Origin: Temnopleurus reevesii
Lineage: Eukaryota; Echinodermata; Echinoidea; Temnopleuroida; Temnopleuridae
Length of the DNA: 64,000 nucleotides
NCBI GenBank assembly: GCA_036244855.1
Contig: BQKZ01000377.1
Location: forward strand, 31,182 to 95,181
Reading direction: 5' to 3'
The notes under the pieces were generated by a model. That model saw only the letters and a list, made by a program, of their open reading frames with translations. It was not told the DNA's origin and did not search any database. Position numbers and translations under genes: made by a program. Shown here in pieces: positions 1 through 10,362 of this stretch (the stretch's first letter is position 1; each line of letters begins with the position of its first letter).

Positions 1-538
1 TTGCGTAAAAACCGTGTCGTGATGCCGTGCCGTGTCTGGTGTGCCCGGGCCTTAATGCGTCCCTACGCCGAGCACTGGACGAACGCCTGCTACGTACGTT
101 AGACAAGCGTATTTCTCCCATATTTCTGCGTTCACAGAGCGTCATTAATAGTGGGTAGATCTTTGTTATAAACACAAAGGTGTGAGTCTGCTTACAAATA
201 TCAATGTATCACTTCCTCCAGGTTTAGGTCTTAATGTTTCAAAATTTTTATTTTTATTTTATATTCCGCCGAATTATCGAAATATCGTTATTGAATATGT
301 AAATGCATAAGAATATTTACTAAACCATGGTGCTGATTCCACAACAATTCTGTGCTCATTGGGCAAACAACAACAAGGGGACAACTTGACTTAAATGTAA
401 CATTGAAAAAGAGTCTTTTTTTTTTCAAAGTCGGAATGTAATAAGCGTTACACCGATATAATCAATATAAAGCATAATATTGTTTCATATACTTTTTTAT
501 TGTTCACGAATATGAACACCGATTAAATTGAAAGTCAA

Positions 539-782
539 AGGCCGACTCACACCTATGCATTTTTAGCCTTCGTCGGCCTAATGTATTTGGAAATTAAAAA
601 CGCTCCCTAGATGCACAGTGTAAGCGGCTCAGACGTCGGACTAACGTTCGGCTTGCGCACAAGGAGCGTACGTAGAGCGTCGGTCCACCGTATGACCTGC
701 ATTGTTGTGCGTCCAAAGAGAGTTTTTAATTTCCAAATACGCTGGGCCAACACAGGCTAATAACGCAATGGTGTGAGTCAGC
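539..782. repeat. MITE-like element with ~65-bp inverted arms
   Basis: The left arm starts GCCGACTCACACC and runs into TATTTGGAAATTAAAAA. The right arm carries the reverse complement (TTTTTAATTTCCAAATA through GGTGTGAGTCAGC). The arms are imperfect over roughly 65 bases with a GC-rich centre. No coding capacity is seen. It looks like a non-autonomous DNA transposon lying just downstream of the CABIT gene stop. Confidence 0.6.
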
Positions 783-849
783 ATTAACACCCTTATGTTT
801 GTTTTATATATAGTTCATTCTATTGTATGATTTTAGAAATCTGAAAGGT

Positions 850-989
850 CTATCTTTTTCTAACAGGTTCCAATTTTAATATGTATTTTATACCTAATTC
901 ATCGAGATCCATATAGTCATGCGTCGAATCTGTGTGACCCTTTAAATTAGCATCATCGCATTCATCGTATCTCTTTGTACGGCACGTTG
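850..989 (-). CDS. CABIT gene, last coding exon
   Basis: Acceptor tttttacag precedes 989. Two bases complete an Ala codon, then 45 sense codons run to TAG at 852-850. The peptide is polar with YDECDDAN, HDYMDLDEL and a basic end (VRKR). The intron before it (990-1057) is only 68 bases, short for this locus. Confidence 0.7.
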
Positions 990-3900
990 CTGTAAAAACA
1001 GACAAATAGACAAACAAATATAATGCATTGAATTAAAACAAAAGTTACTGCTTATACCTGGAGCCCATGAATTGACACTAGCGTCGAAGTAGAGACTTAA
1101 GGCCNNNNNNNNNNNNNNNNNNNNNNNNNNNNNNNNNNNNNNNNNNNNNNNNNNNNNNNNNNNNNNNNNNNNNNNNNNNNNNNNNNNNNNNNNNNNNNNN
1201 NNNNNNNNNNNNNNNNNNNNNNNNNNNNNNNNNNNNNNNNNNNNNNNNNNNNNNNNNNNNNNNNNNNNNNNNNNNNNNNNNNNNNNNNNNNNNNNNNNNN
1301 NNNNNNNNNNNNNNNNNNNNNNNNNNNNNNNNNNNNNNNNNNNNNNNNNNNNNNNNNNNNNNNNNNNNNNNNNNNNNNNNNNNNNNNNNNNNNNNNNNNN
1401 NNNNNNNNNNNNNNNNNNNNNNNNNNNNNNNNNNNNNNNNNNNNNNNNNNNNNNNNNNNNNNNNNNNNNNNNNNNNNNNNNNNNNNNNNNNNNNNNNNNN
1501 NNNNNNNNNNNNNNNNNNNNNNNNNNNNNNNNNNNNNNNNNNNNNNNNNNNNNNNNNNNNNNNNNNNNNNNNNNNNNNNNNNNNNNNNNNNNNNNNNNNN
1601 NNNNNNNNNNNNNNNNNNNNNNNNNNNNNNNNNNNNNNNNNNNNNNNNNNNNNNNNNNNNNNNNNNNNNNNNNNNNNNNNNNNNNNNNNNNNNNNNNNNN
1701 NNNNNNNNNNNNNNNNNNNNNNNNNNNNNNNNNNNNNNNNNNNNNNNNNNNNNNNNNNNNNNNNNNNNNNNNNNNNNNNNNNNNNNNNNNNNNNNNNNNN
1801 NNNNNNNNNNNNNNNNNNNNNNNNNNNNNNNNNNNNNNNNNNNNNNNNNNNNNNNNNNNNNNNNNNNNNNNNNNNNNNNNNNNNNNNNNNNNNNNNNNNN
1901 NNNNNNNNNNNNNNNNNNNNGTCAGTGTTTGATAATATTGATCTGATTCTAAAGCGGGTGCTATTTCAACACCTTTCGGGTGTGGACCAATATAGATTTC
2001 GGCCGGTGTTTGATTCAGCACCAGCGTTATTGCAGTGGCTTTACCAAAAATAATTTTAATATTGATGAGCAAAAATTGATATTGATATTCTATGGTGCAT
2101 TTTGAAACTAGTCTTCATATAATGTCTACATGGAAATGAAACTGTTTTATCTTTAACAGCTTTCTAATTTGCTCGTCTAATTAGTAACAACTGAAAGGTA
2201 ACTCCCCTCACTTCCGATTAGCCTAGCTAAATAGGCGGGTTTACTTACATATTCAAATTTATGTGTTTTAATTGCTGCTGAGCGTAGTTGCGTGGTATTC
2301 CTTAAACCGTTTGATAACAATAAGACTACAATACTTGGAATCGAGTTTGCATACATTACTTGTTGCTATGTCGGGCAAGCCTCGGGCAAGCTTTAGGGTT
2401 GTCAAGAACAACCTTTGTGTTAAAGGTATGCATAAAATTTGTATCTATTAGTAAACCCGCCTATTCCCAATAACTATAGGTTTTTCAAAAAATAATACAT
2501 TTCGGAGGAGCATTTCTTTTTCAACTATTGTGGTTGCTGACATGTGAAAAATCAAGATGATTCAATGAATGTTGCATTTTCAAAAAGTAACAAGGTCTTA
2601 GTTTAGGATGTCATTTGAACAGAAACTCTCGGGCAAACTTATTGCTTTTGGTTATGTTCTAGTGGATGATCCAACATATTAATCTGGATATTGTTTCACA
2701 TTGAAGAGAAATATCTCTTTAACAGGTAATAAGCTTTTCCCAAGGTTTTCGTTAAAACATCACCCCTAGCCAAAATATAGCACAGCAACAATATTATCAG
2801 TTATTTTATGAGAAACATAATGTATACAATGCTACATAGCACAAGATGATTACGAAAAGACCGTTGCGAGTTTTAACATTTGCACTTTCCTTGTATGCAT
2901 ATTCATTCAAGCACATCAGCATTATGTTAATTCTCGTACATGTATTTACACAAAATGATAACCAAGATAAACGTTGAATGTTGTAACGGGAAACAACTAT
3001 CTTAAAAATATTACGATCTTCCAATAAAAGTGGGGGAGTTACCTTTCACTTTTGCTAATATGATATTACTATCAGGCATGACACTATTTATACATAATAC
3101 CTAACCTTTATTGTACGAATATGCGTTACGAATCAACCTGACCTGTCTCGACTGCAAAAATTCAGTTGATAACTCTGTGAAGTATAAAATATTTGTCGAG
3201 CAATATGAATACATTGATTATTGTGATAAAAATGATATAAACGGAGGCTAAACATGTTGTTAATAAAAAGACATTATAAGTTGATGCAGGAATCGTTGAA
3301 AAGAATTGTTCTTGTTTATTCGGATTATTGAACGCTTTTCGTCAAAACTAATATTAAGTGACAATCATGCGCTCAAGGCCTGAGGCACACAGACGACCCC
3401 CTTAAAATTGTTGGGGGGGGGGGGGGTAATCGATCTCGCTATTAAAATGCGATTAAGGTAACACACCTGAATCAGATAGTAATGAAATAATAGTAATAAA
3501 AATAGATATTACTGCATAAAATGTTATCAATGGTTTATAACGTACCTCGTATCGGTGTTCCGTACACCTTTGGTTGTAGTTTTGAGAAAGGCACTTGAGC
3601 CATCATCGGCGATCCATACTCATTCAGATAGATGTCCTAAAAAATAGAGAAATATATAAAGATGACATTTTTATGAAGTATATACGAATAAATAATCTTA
3701 TACGAATCAATAATCTTTCATGTAAAAGCAATTCCTTCCATGGTGCCCATGTCATAGAAGTAAAGAGAATGTTATACCTTTTCATGATGTTGAAATATGT
3801 AACTCTACAACGGAAATAATTTAGAGTCTTCGGGATGCATAAGTCACATGTTCTTACTTCATCAAACAAAGGCTAAACTTTCCTATCTACTCGTAAATGA

Positions 3901-6900
3901 GAAAAAAAGTTCAAATTAAAAAAAAAAATTCTGTCTCTTTTAACCTTACACAAAAAGGGTTCAATAACGCATATTTTAACATTGTATTCACTATACTCAT
4001 TTGCTTCTGAAATATACGAGCATCTACGGGCTGCAAACATAAAAAAGATATGCGCTTTTGTGGTATATTCATGTGCAATAGTTTTAAGCAATTCATTCGA
4101 AATATCCAATGTAAATTATTGTTTAACCCTTTCAGGACGATAGGACACGTCTTGTGTTTTGGTTCAAGAACGTTTGATGTAGTGGTCTACATAAACAGAG
4201 AGAGAAAAAATGTACACTAAATCTAACAATTCTTAGACACTAATCATATGATGCTGGACGTTGATTGTTTTTAATGGAACTAATCATTAAAATTGTCCTA
4301 AATCCTTATAATGGCAACACGGACATCATTTGGAAATCACTATTTTCCACACAAATTGGGTACTTTCAACTTTTTAAGAAGCTTTTTGACGAAGAGGGTT
4401 AAATAGGGCAACGTAAAATTCAGTTATAACTTTCGAAGAGGAGAATCTAATATTCTAGAGTTGCCAATGCAATTCAGGAAAGGAATAGTGATCGAATTTG
4501 TTGTAAAATAGTTCATGTCCTGAATGGGTTTAAATACTACGGAGAAAATGGTTTTAGAAGTTGACGGGACCGGGCGGGGGCAATTCGTCTTCATTCAAAA
4601 TCAAACGGAAGTGAGCCCACCTTGGAAAGCATCGACACCATCGAATCACCGATGTTTCCCATCCGGGTCATGGCCTCCGCGTACCCCGTCGGGTTCATCG
4701 TCATATCCGATGACGTCACGAAATCCACATCAACATTCTTCGACAGGATGACGAGCTTGGACGCCTCGGGGTCCTGGCAAGCGCCGAATGACGACAACGA
4801 CGATGATGGGGACGATGAGGACGCTGTCGATGACGGTGACGTCTGGCTGATGGCCATGGCGAACTCCATTGTTTCCTCCTTCTCGACGGTGAGATGGAGA
4901 TCGAGAGTTTTTATGGCCTTGAGCTGGGAGCAGGTCTTCTGTGGGATCCATTCCGATGGAGTGAAGTCCCGTACGCGGACCGTGATGGGGAGACGGTAAA
5001 CACGCAGAAGATCCTGCAAACATTATCGGAGTTAAAGCCCCAGTCACACATGCCCTCGGTAGCAACACGATTAAACACGACTCTTTATTCAGTTCACAGT
5101 TATCTGCCTGCGAACAAAGAGTCGTGTTGAATCGTGTTGCTTCCGGGCTTCTATTTGACTGAGGCCTAAAGCCCAGGTGACATAGAGGCCCGGAAGCAAC
5201 ACGAAGCAGCACGACTCTTTGTTAACTCACAGTTTACTGCCTCCGAACAAAGAGTCGTGTTGAATCGTGTTCATTCCGGGATTCTATTTGACTGGGGCCT
5301 ATAAGCACCGTGAGCAGAAGGGACAGAGGCTTTTGGACAAGGTAATCAACACCATTCAATCATTCGTAATAGCTACATACACAGAAAAGCAATTGCATCC
5401 CTCTTTTTCTGCTGAAACCGTTGTCTCACTAGTTACTATAGTGAGGATATTTTCGTTACCGAGCTTTTGTGAATTCCTGAATAAACTTGTTTGACTTGTC
5501 CAAAGTCCTTAGTCCCGTTTGCTCACGGTGTAGAATACATTGAACAATTGAGTTGATACAATGGAGATATTTGCTTGGTATCACTCTGCGACCGCTATGC
5601 TTTCAGAACAAGAGTCTCATGCGCGCATCGTGAGGAGGGGGGGGGGGGGGGGGGGGATGGGGGTGGTGCTCAAAATCTTAGGGGGAAATGGCGCCAAAAT
5701 TGCTGATGGGGCTCCAATTTTCAGCTTATGACTATCTTTTTGTTTGTTACCTCGGTGCACAATGAAGGGACGCAGATGGAATATGGAAGTGTTAAAACTT
5801 TATTTTTTGTTTCCTTTAAGTTCAGGTTCTAGAGGGGAGGGAGGGGGAAGGGGCACTTAAATTGTTCAGCCTCCGAGTCTCAGTTCTAACTTCACTTCCG
5901 TAGGTGCAGTTTTACACTTAAAACCCAGTCACAGGGAATAAATCCGAGAAAATTCGTTTATACCCAATTTATAATTGATGCAATTCACGATTGATCATAT
6001 TCTTAATCAGTAAATGAATAAACCATCTCAACCAATTATACCAAAAACAGAGATCATTACCAAATTTCATCCATTGTTTTATGCAAATCTCCGAACTTCA
6101 GAACTATGGTTGAATACCAAAGTTTGTGACAGAATGACAAATTGACAAACATGCTTGCAATGTTGAATTGAATGTGGCTCATTTGATAAGAATACATTCA
6201 AAGTAGCAGCCCCGAGACTGAAACAAATCATTTAGTTTACAATATGATTAAAGTTAACTATAACACGATATAAACTTTTTCTGTAAAATGAGTCATGGAC
6301 AATAGAGCCGTACGCCGTGTATTGAAATGTACGGACATAACGATCACAAGGCGGTTCCGATTCCAATGACATTACAAAGTAGCATTGAATTGGCGTTCGA
6401 CTTTGTTTCCCGGAAGTAGATTATATCGTGTTCAATCATCTTATAAAAGGAAAACAAAAAAATAAGCAAAATCTAATCACAAACTAACAGTAAATGAGAA
6501 TGGTCGCAACTTAAATAACGCCCTCTTTGGAGGTCATATATGAACAACATCAGAATAATTATTGATGTTGATTAGTTATGTCAACTAATCTACATCAATA
6601 ATCATTCTTTGAATATGAACTACATCAACATCAATAATCATAAACATCAATAATAGTTCTTTTTTTTTACCTGAATGTTGTATTTCTTGGTGTCTGGTAT
6701 TGTGTCGAATATCCCTTTCCAGCTGACATCCAGCTTACACACCTGGCCATCCGGCTGATCAATACGACAGCTATGGCATCGAGGATGGAGAGAAAAGTTC
6801 ATCTTCTAAATATGTATTCTTTTTTTTTTTTATAAACATATACTCCCTGTTTTCACGAAATGACGGGTGACAGAGGGTATTGTTACACGAAATTAATTAC

Positions 6901-8072
6901 AAATCCATTGAAACGTGGCCTCGCGACGTTATTCGATAGGAGGCCCGTTGAATTGGCGCTATGTCGGGATTTCTTTATCTTCATGCAATAATACCTCTTG
7001 GATCCTGTCACTTCGTTAAAAAACGGAAAATATATGGCTTTTAATTGGCCAATGAGCGGTGTGGGGGTGGGGGTGGGGAGGGGTGGAGTAATCTGACTGA
7101 TAATAATTTGAAACCACAGAGATTGAACAGCATCAGCAGCCAGCTGTCGCGAATTAAACCCATTGCAATCGTTATACATCTTATTGTTTTAAAACCCCTT
7201 GTTTTTTTTAACCTTAAACGCAAGGAAATTTCTTTCTGTCGATAGATACAAGATACAAGGGTGTAGGGGATTATTTGGTCCCAATGGTCAACAAATGGTT
7301 CTGCTTATTGATATTACGTATACATTGGCTACAAAGATATATATTTTTTTCGATTATGCAATCAATTAAAAAAAGGATTGTATCTACCTGAGAAACGTCT
7401 CCTTTGTCGCCCAAGGAGTGTGTATACCGAGGATCTCCAACACATGCCCCTCGACGATCTTTGTGTTATGTCGAATGGGTTTCGAGGTCTTGATGACTTT
7501 GACGAGCCTCGGCAACTGCAGCGACAACGCCTTCACAGACTTGAAGCGAACCGACGACACTGCCGTCTTCTTCTTCGATTTCGGCGAAAACGCCTGATGC
7601 AGTCCCAGCGGCGTGCTGAACCGAACGCTCCCGCGCACGACCTCGAATGAAATCGAGTCCGTCGCCTTCGGGATAGCGAGAAACGACGGCAGCTGAACGC
7701 CGTTGTATTCATCCAAGTCCTTGAGGTGGTGAGCGGTGACGGATTTGAACTCGACGGTCGCCTGGACGATGTCGATAGTCTGAAGTCGGCCGAGTTTCAT
7801 GATGTCGCCCGGTTGGATCTTGGCGGCGATGTAAGGGTCAGACGACAGGGCGGCGCATTTGATTAGGATGGGTAAAATTGGCGGGCTTCGGGAAACAATC
7901 TCGCTGATTTTATGGGTCGTGTCCACCCAGGTGAGGTCCGCAATGCTCGTTTCTTTATTTCTGCTTGTCGGGCAAGGGGTGTACATCGAACTCGAAGTTA
8001 AGAGTTGAGTTGAACCGTACACTATATGTCTTTCCATTGTCTCAACCAATTGTTCATGTTTCAAAGATCGCG
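850..8072 (-). CDS. CABIT-domain protein, THEMIS/GAREM-like (3' exons; 5' end not found)
   Basis: Minus-strand spliced gene; exons in transcript order are 8072 (or 7960)-7388, 6770-6671, 5013-4621, 3636-3546, 2038-1921 or beyond, a piece ending at 1058, and 989-850 with the stop. All visible splice phases fit. The 7388 exon carries a CABIT domain, including KALSLQLPRLVKVIK. The next two exons finish it with WKGIFDTIPDTKKYNIQ and LLRVYRLPITVRVRDF, which follow the second CABIT of vertebrate THEMIS (a block there ends with a FRLPFNVKV-type strand). After the domain comes a Ser/Asp-rich linker and a tail with YDECDD and YMDLDEL tyrosine motifs. THEMIS and GAREM are adaptors in receptor-tyrosine and T-cell-receptor signalling. 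Function here is inferred only from the domain. No first CABIT or start codon was found between 8072 and the XKR gene, so the gene may be incomplete or a one-CABIT form. Confidence 0.82.
1058..1104 (-). CDS. CABIT gene, exon fragment cut by the N gap
   Basis: Open frame (LYFDASVNSWAP) reaching a good donor CCAG|GTATAAG at 1058/1057. Its 5' part lies inside the N run. The donor phase matches the last exon. Confidence 0.6.
1105..1920. other. Assembly gap, 816 N
   Basis: A run of N inside the CABIT gene. At least the 3' end of one coding exon (2038 side) and the 5' end of another (1058 side) fall in it. Confidence 1.
1921..2038 (-). CDS. CABIT gene, exon running into the N gap
   Basis: An acceptor (ttttggtaaag) before 2038 gives a frame compatible with the exon ending at 3546. 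The peptide includes LNQTPAEIYIGPHPKG and is still open at the gap. The acceptor is weak, so the 5' boundary is uncertain. Confidence 0.55.
2050..3545. other. Intron of CABIT gene, nothing else seen
   Basis: AT-rich sequence with a poly-G run at about 3413-3426. Short open frames here have no codon or splice support. Confidence 0.6.
3546..3636 (-). CDS. CABIT gene, internal exon
   Basis: Acceptor ctatttttttag before 3636 and donor CGAG|GTACGT at 3546/3545. 91 bases give an open peptide starting DIYLNEYGSPMMAQVPFSK, in phase with the preceding exon. Its balanced amino-acid use and good splice sites support it although it is short. Confidence 0.75.
4621..5013 (-). CDS. CABIT gene, exon with end of CABIT domain and Ser/Asp linker
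   Basis: Acceptor aatgtttgcag before 5013 and donor TCCAAG|GTGGGC after 4621; 131 codons, both ends phase 0. It begins with the last CABIT strand (LLRVYRLPITVRVRDF). A long Ser run and the phrase KLVILSKNVDVDFV follow. Reading through the donor meets a stop after eight further codons, so an alternative terminal form ending at 4591 is possible. Confidence 0.8.
5035..5301. repeat. Two adjacent hairpin MITEs (GGCCCCAGTCACA family)
   Basis: Each unit (about 5035-5166 and 5167-5301) has inverted arms. The arms read CCCAGTCACA, then GAAGCAACACGATTCAACAC and AACAAAGAGTCGTGTTGAA back to a GACTGGGGCC-type end. Related copies lie at 10026-10167 and 37131-37250. They sit in the intron upstream of the 4621-5013 exon. 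Confidence 0.75.
5637..5656. repeat. Poly-G tract
   Basis: About 20 consecutive G in the CABIT gene intron. The length is probably unreliable in the assembly. Shorter G runs occur at 3413-3426 and 20186-20197. Confidence 0.9.
6671..6770 (-). CDS. CABIT gene, internal exon
   Basis: The pyrimidine-rich acceptor cttttctctccatcctcg...atag before 6770 and the donor CATTCAG|GTAAAA after 6671 define 100 bases. One base finishes a Ser codon, then 33 codons follow including GQVCKLDVSWKGIFDTIPD. This aligns with the WKG/MEGGF-type strand near the end of the second THEMIS CABIT. Confidence 0.85.
7388..8072 (-). CDS. CABIT gene, main CABIT-domain exon
   Basis: Open frame ending at donor TTTCTCAG|GTAGAT (7388/7387). 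It holds the start of a CABIT domain (DLTWVDTTHKISEIV, then LPILIKCAALSSD) and a middle block VQLPSFLAIPK followed by FEVVRGSVRF. A second strand set follows (LQLPRLVKVIK). Two acceptors are possible: cccgaacag before 8072, or the better pyrimidine-rich one before 7960 (gcccgacaagcag). An in-frame stop lies further upstream, so this exon needs an upstream partner; none was recognised. Confidence 0.8.
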
Positions 8073-8889
8073 CTGTTCGGGTACGTTGACGTGAAGTAAT
8101 TCCATTTGAGAAGGTTCAAGTCGTTTGGCATCTTTGAACCTTCTGCAGACACCATAACCTTTACTCGCAAATTTTACATTTATATTTCCACTCCTCGAGA
8201 ATATATTCCGTATGAGACATCAAAATACTGTCTACATGTATAAAATAATGGTGCCGTTTGATCGCAAGTGGTTATTATTCAATTCCGTTGGATATCATTT
8301 GAAAAAATATTACCAAGAACTTGGGAAAATACATGAAACATATCATTTCAATGTTGATTAAACTGTTAAATGTTTGTATTTCTCCATGAAAATAAGATCC
8401 ATCTTCATGGGCAACTGATCCATCGTTAAATGAGGAAGTAAAGAATAATATTCATAGAAGTAGAAGAAATATATTTTGCTGCTGTTGATGATAAAAAGTT
8501 TCGAATGGGTTGCATTATTGAGTGGTTATGAAAGTGAAAGTAGTGGCGGAGTGTAATTATCTTTCTTCTTCCCCACCCCTTCTTCAAATCATTTCAAATA
8601 ATTTAATTTTCAGTTCTTTTGAAGATTAAAAATAATAATGACAATATAATAACAGAAATGAAAAATAGAGGCCAGCAAAGACGCGAGGCGTGTTCAGAAC
8701 GCTGGCCCCGCAATAGCTCACACTACTCTGGCATATATGGTATATAAAGGTTGTTTTAGGTTGCGAGTCGTAAATGGCATATACACATAAACATAAACAG
8801 ATTATCATATTGCAATTACAGATATAAACAGATATTCCAGAAATATATATATATAACAGGAGACAGGACAGTCGAACAAACGAAAACAG

Positions 8890-8930
8890 TAGAGAGAGAG
8901 AGAGAGAGAGAGAGGGGGAGAGAGAGAAAA
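8890..8930. repeat. (AG)n microsatellite
   Basis: AGAGAG repeat with a GGGG interruption. The minus-strand open frame over it is low-complexity Ser/Leu and is not a gene. Confidence 0.9.
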
Positions 8931-9103
8931 AGAAAAACACCAAGACAATGTGGGAGCACTTTCCCCTGCCTTTCATATCATCCCAACTTTTTGTTTTTTC
9001 TTATCTCGTGCTATATTCCTACTTCACTCTCAACAACACCCTTCTCCATCTTTCCGGCTAAACCCCCATTGTCTATTTCTCATCTCTACATAGCAACACA
9101 CGG

Positions 9104-9274
9104 GGGCCAATTGCACGAAATGGTCTAAGCTATCCTCTCTTTACAAAAACTTATTGTGCAATCCTACAAACATAGACGTATCCACGACAAGTGTCTGTTA
9201 AATGAGAGTGGCACAAGAAGTTAAGACGTCTTAGCAAGTAAAAGATAGCTATGAGCATTTCGTGCAATTGGCCC
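9104..9274. repeat. MITE with inverted arms GGGCCAATTGCACGAAATG
   Basis: The left end reads GGGCCAATTGCACGAAATG and the right end is its exact reverse complement CATTTCGTGCAATTGGCCC, 171 bases in total. A second inner pairing (GTCTAAGCTATC / GATAGCT) extends the hairpin. No coding potential. Confidence 0.8.
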
Positions 9275-10025
9275 TAAATTAACACCGAGTCGGTACTCAT
9301 ATGGGGAAACACCAGGGAAGTGTTAATATGGAATCGAATCATTCTAGTCTAACACAGAAGCGGAATAAAATGTATTATCTTTACAACACCGGTGATACAT
9401 GTACCTACATGTAGCTCTCACACAACTAGAACCGATGTAATTTGTTGTTGGTGTTCTAACAACTTTCAGTGTGTTGCACTAACAACATCAGACATTCTGT
9501 TACTCATTTGAACGTGCCGATCTCTAAGATGTTACATAATTCTCATCTCGTTCCAGCTCTACTTTACCCCAATCCCTACTTCCCTCCCATTTTTCCCCAA
9601 CCACTTTAATTCACCCCGTCCCTCTCCCTAATGTATACCTACTCATGGGAGCTGTTTCGTAAGGTTTTTTTCATAGAAGTACGCAGGACTATAGGAATGA
9701 CTGGCGACCCAATCTCAGGTGTCACCTAGGGACACAGGCGTCACAAAAAATAAACATAAAATCAATATACAAATGAAATGAGAAAGAAATAATCATAATA
9801 CATATATATGAATAAATAATAATTGGCTGGAAGCTCTACTCAGAGCTATGCGGGAAAGGGTCACCAGTGAGTCGTGCGTAGATCTACGAACAGCTTTGAC
9901 CCAGGTTTTATATTTCACCCCTGTCTCATTACCCTCCGATTCTCGATTCAATTTCACAATATCTCCATTTCCGCACCTCCGTCTATCATATTTCTCTATT
10001 CACATCCTTAGCTTATCACCCTCTG

Positions 10026-10167
10026 AAGCCCAAGTCACACACACAGAAGCCCCGATTCAACCCGACTTCACACGATTATTTGTCCAGGACTTAACTGGGT
10101 AAACAATATGACAAAGAATCGCGTTGGGTCGTGTTGAATCGGGGCCTTTTTACATGACCGGGGCTTT
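10026..10167. repeat. Hairpin MITE, GGCCCCAGTCACA family, diverged
   Basis: AAGTCACAC, GCCCCGATTCAACCCGAC and the returning arm GTCGTGTTGAATCGGGGC form an imperfect hairpin of the family seen at 5035-5301. Confidence 0.6.
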
Positions 10168-10203
10168 ATATCGAGTTCATACACTCACACATTTATGCTA
10201 GAA

Positions 10204-10362
10204 CTACGGGCTAGTGCTATCTTCACTTGAGGACGGGTCAGTTAAATGTGCCAGAAATCTAGTGTCTTCATATTCCTTCTTGAATGCGCTCTGCTCAAGA
10301 TATTTCTTGAAATATACTTCAAACACACCACATGGTGCAACCGCAAACCCAATTTGAGTAGA
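10204..10362 (-). CDS. Possible orphan terminal exon, unidentified
   Basis: After a plausible acceptor (ttgaccgttctagtacag) the minus strand reads about 50 codons of balanced composition, including FEVYFKKYLEQSAFKKEYED, ending SSSEDSTSP and TAG. No family was recognised and no partner exon found. It may be chance. Confidence 0.22.
   Translation of the reverse strand, partial: STQIGFAVAPCGVFEVYFKKYLEQSAFKKEYEDTRFLAHLTDPSSSEDSTSP

Noticed and set aside
942..2072. A 376-codon open frame spanning the N run
   Set aside because: Most of it is N. The two ends belong to separate CABIT exons with splice sites, not one frame.
8626..8976. 116-codon minus-strand frame
   Set aside because: Driven by the (AG)n tract and AT-rich flanks; low-complexity Ser/Leu with no splice or family support.
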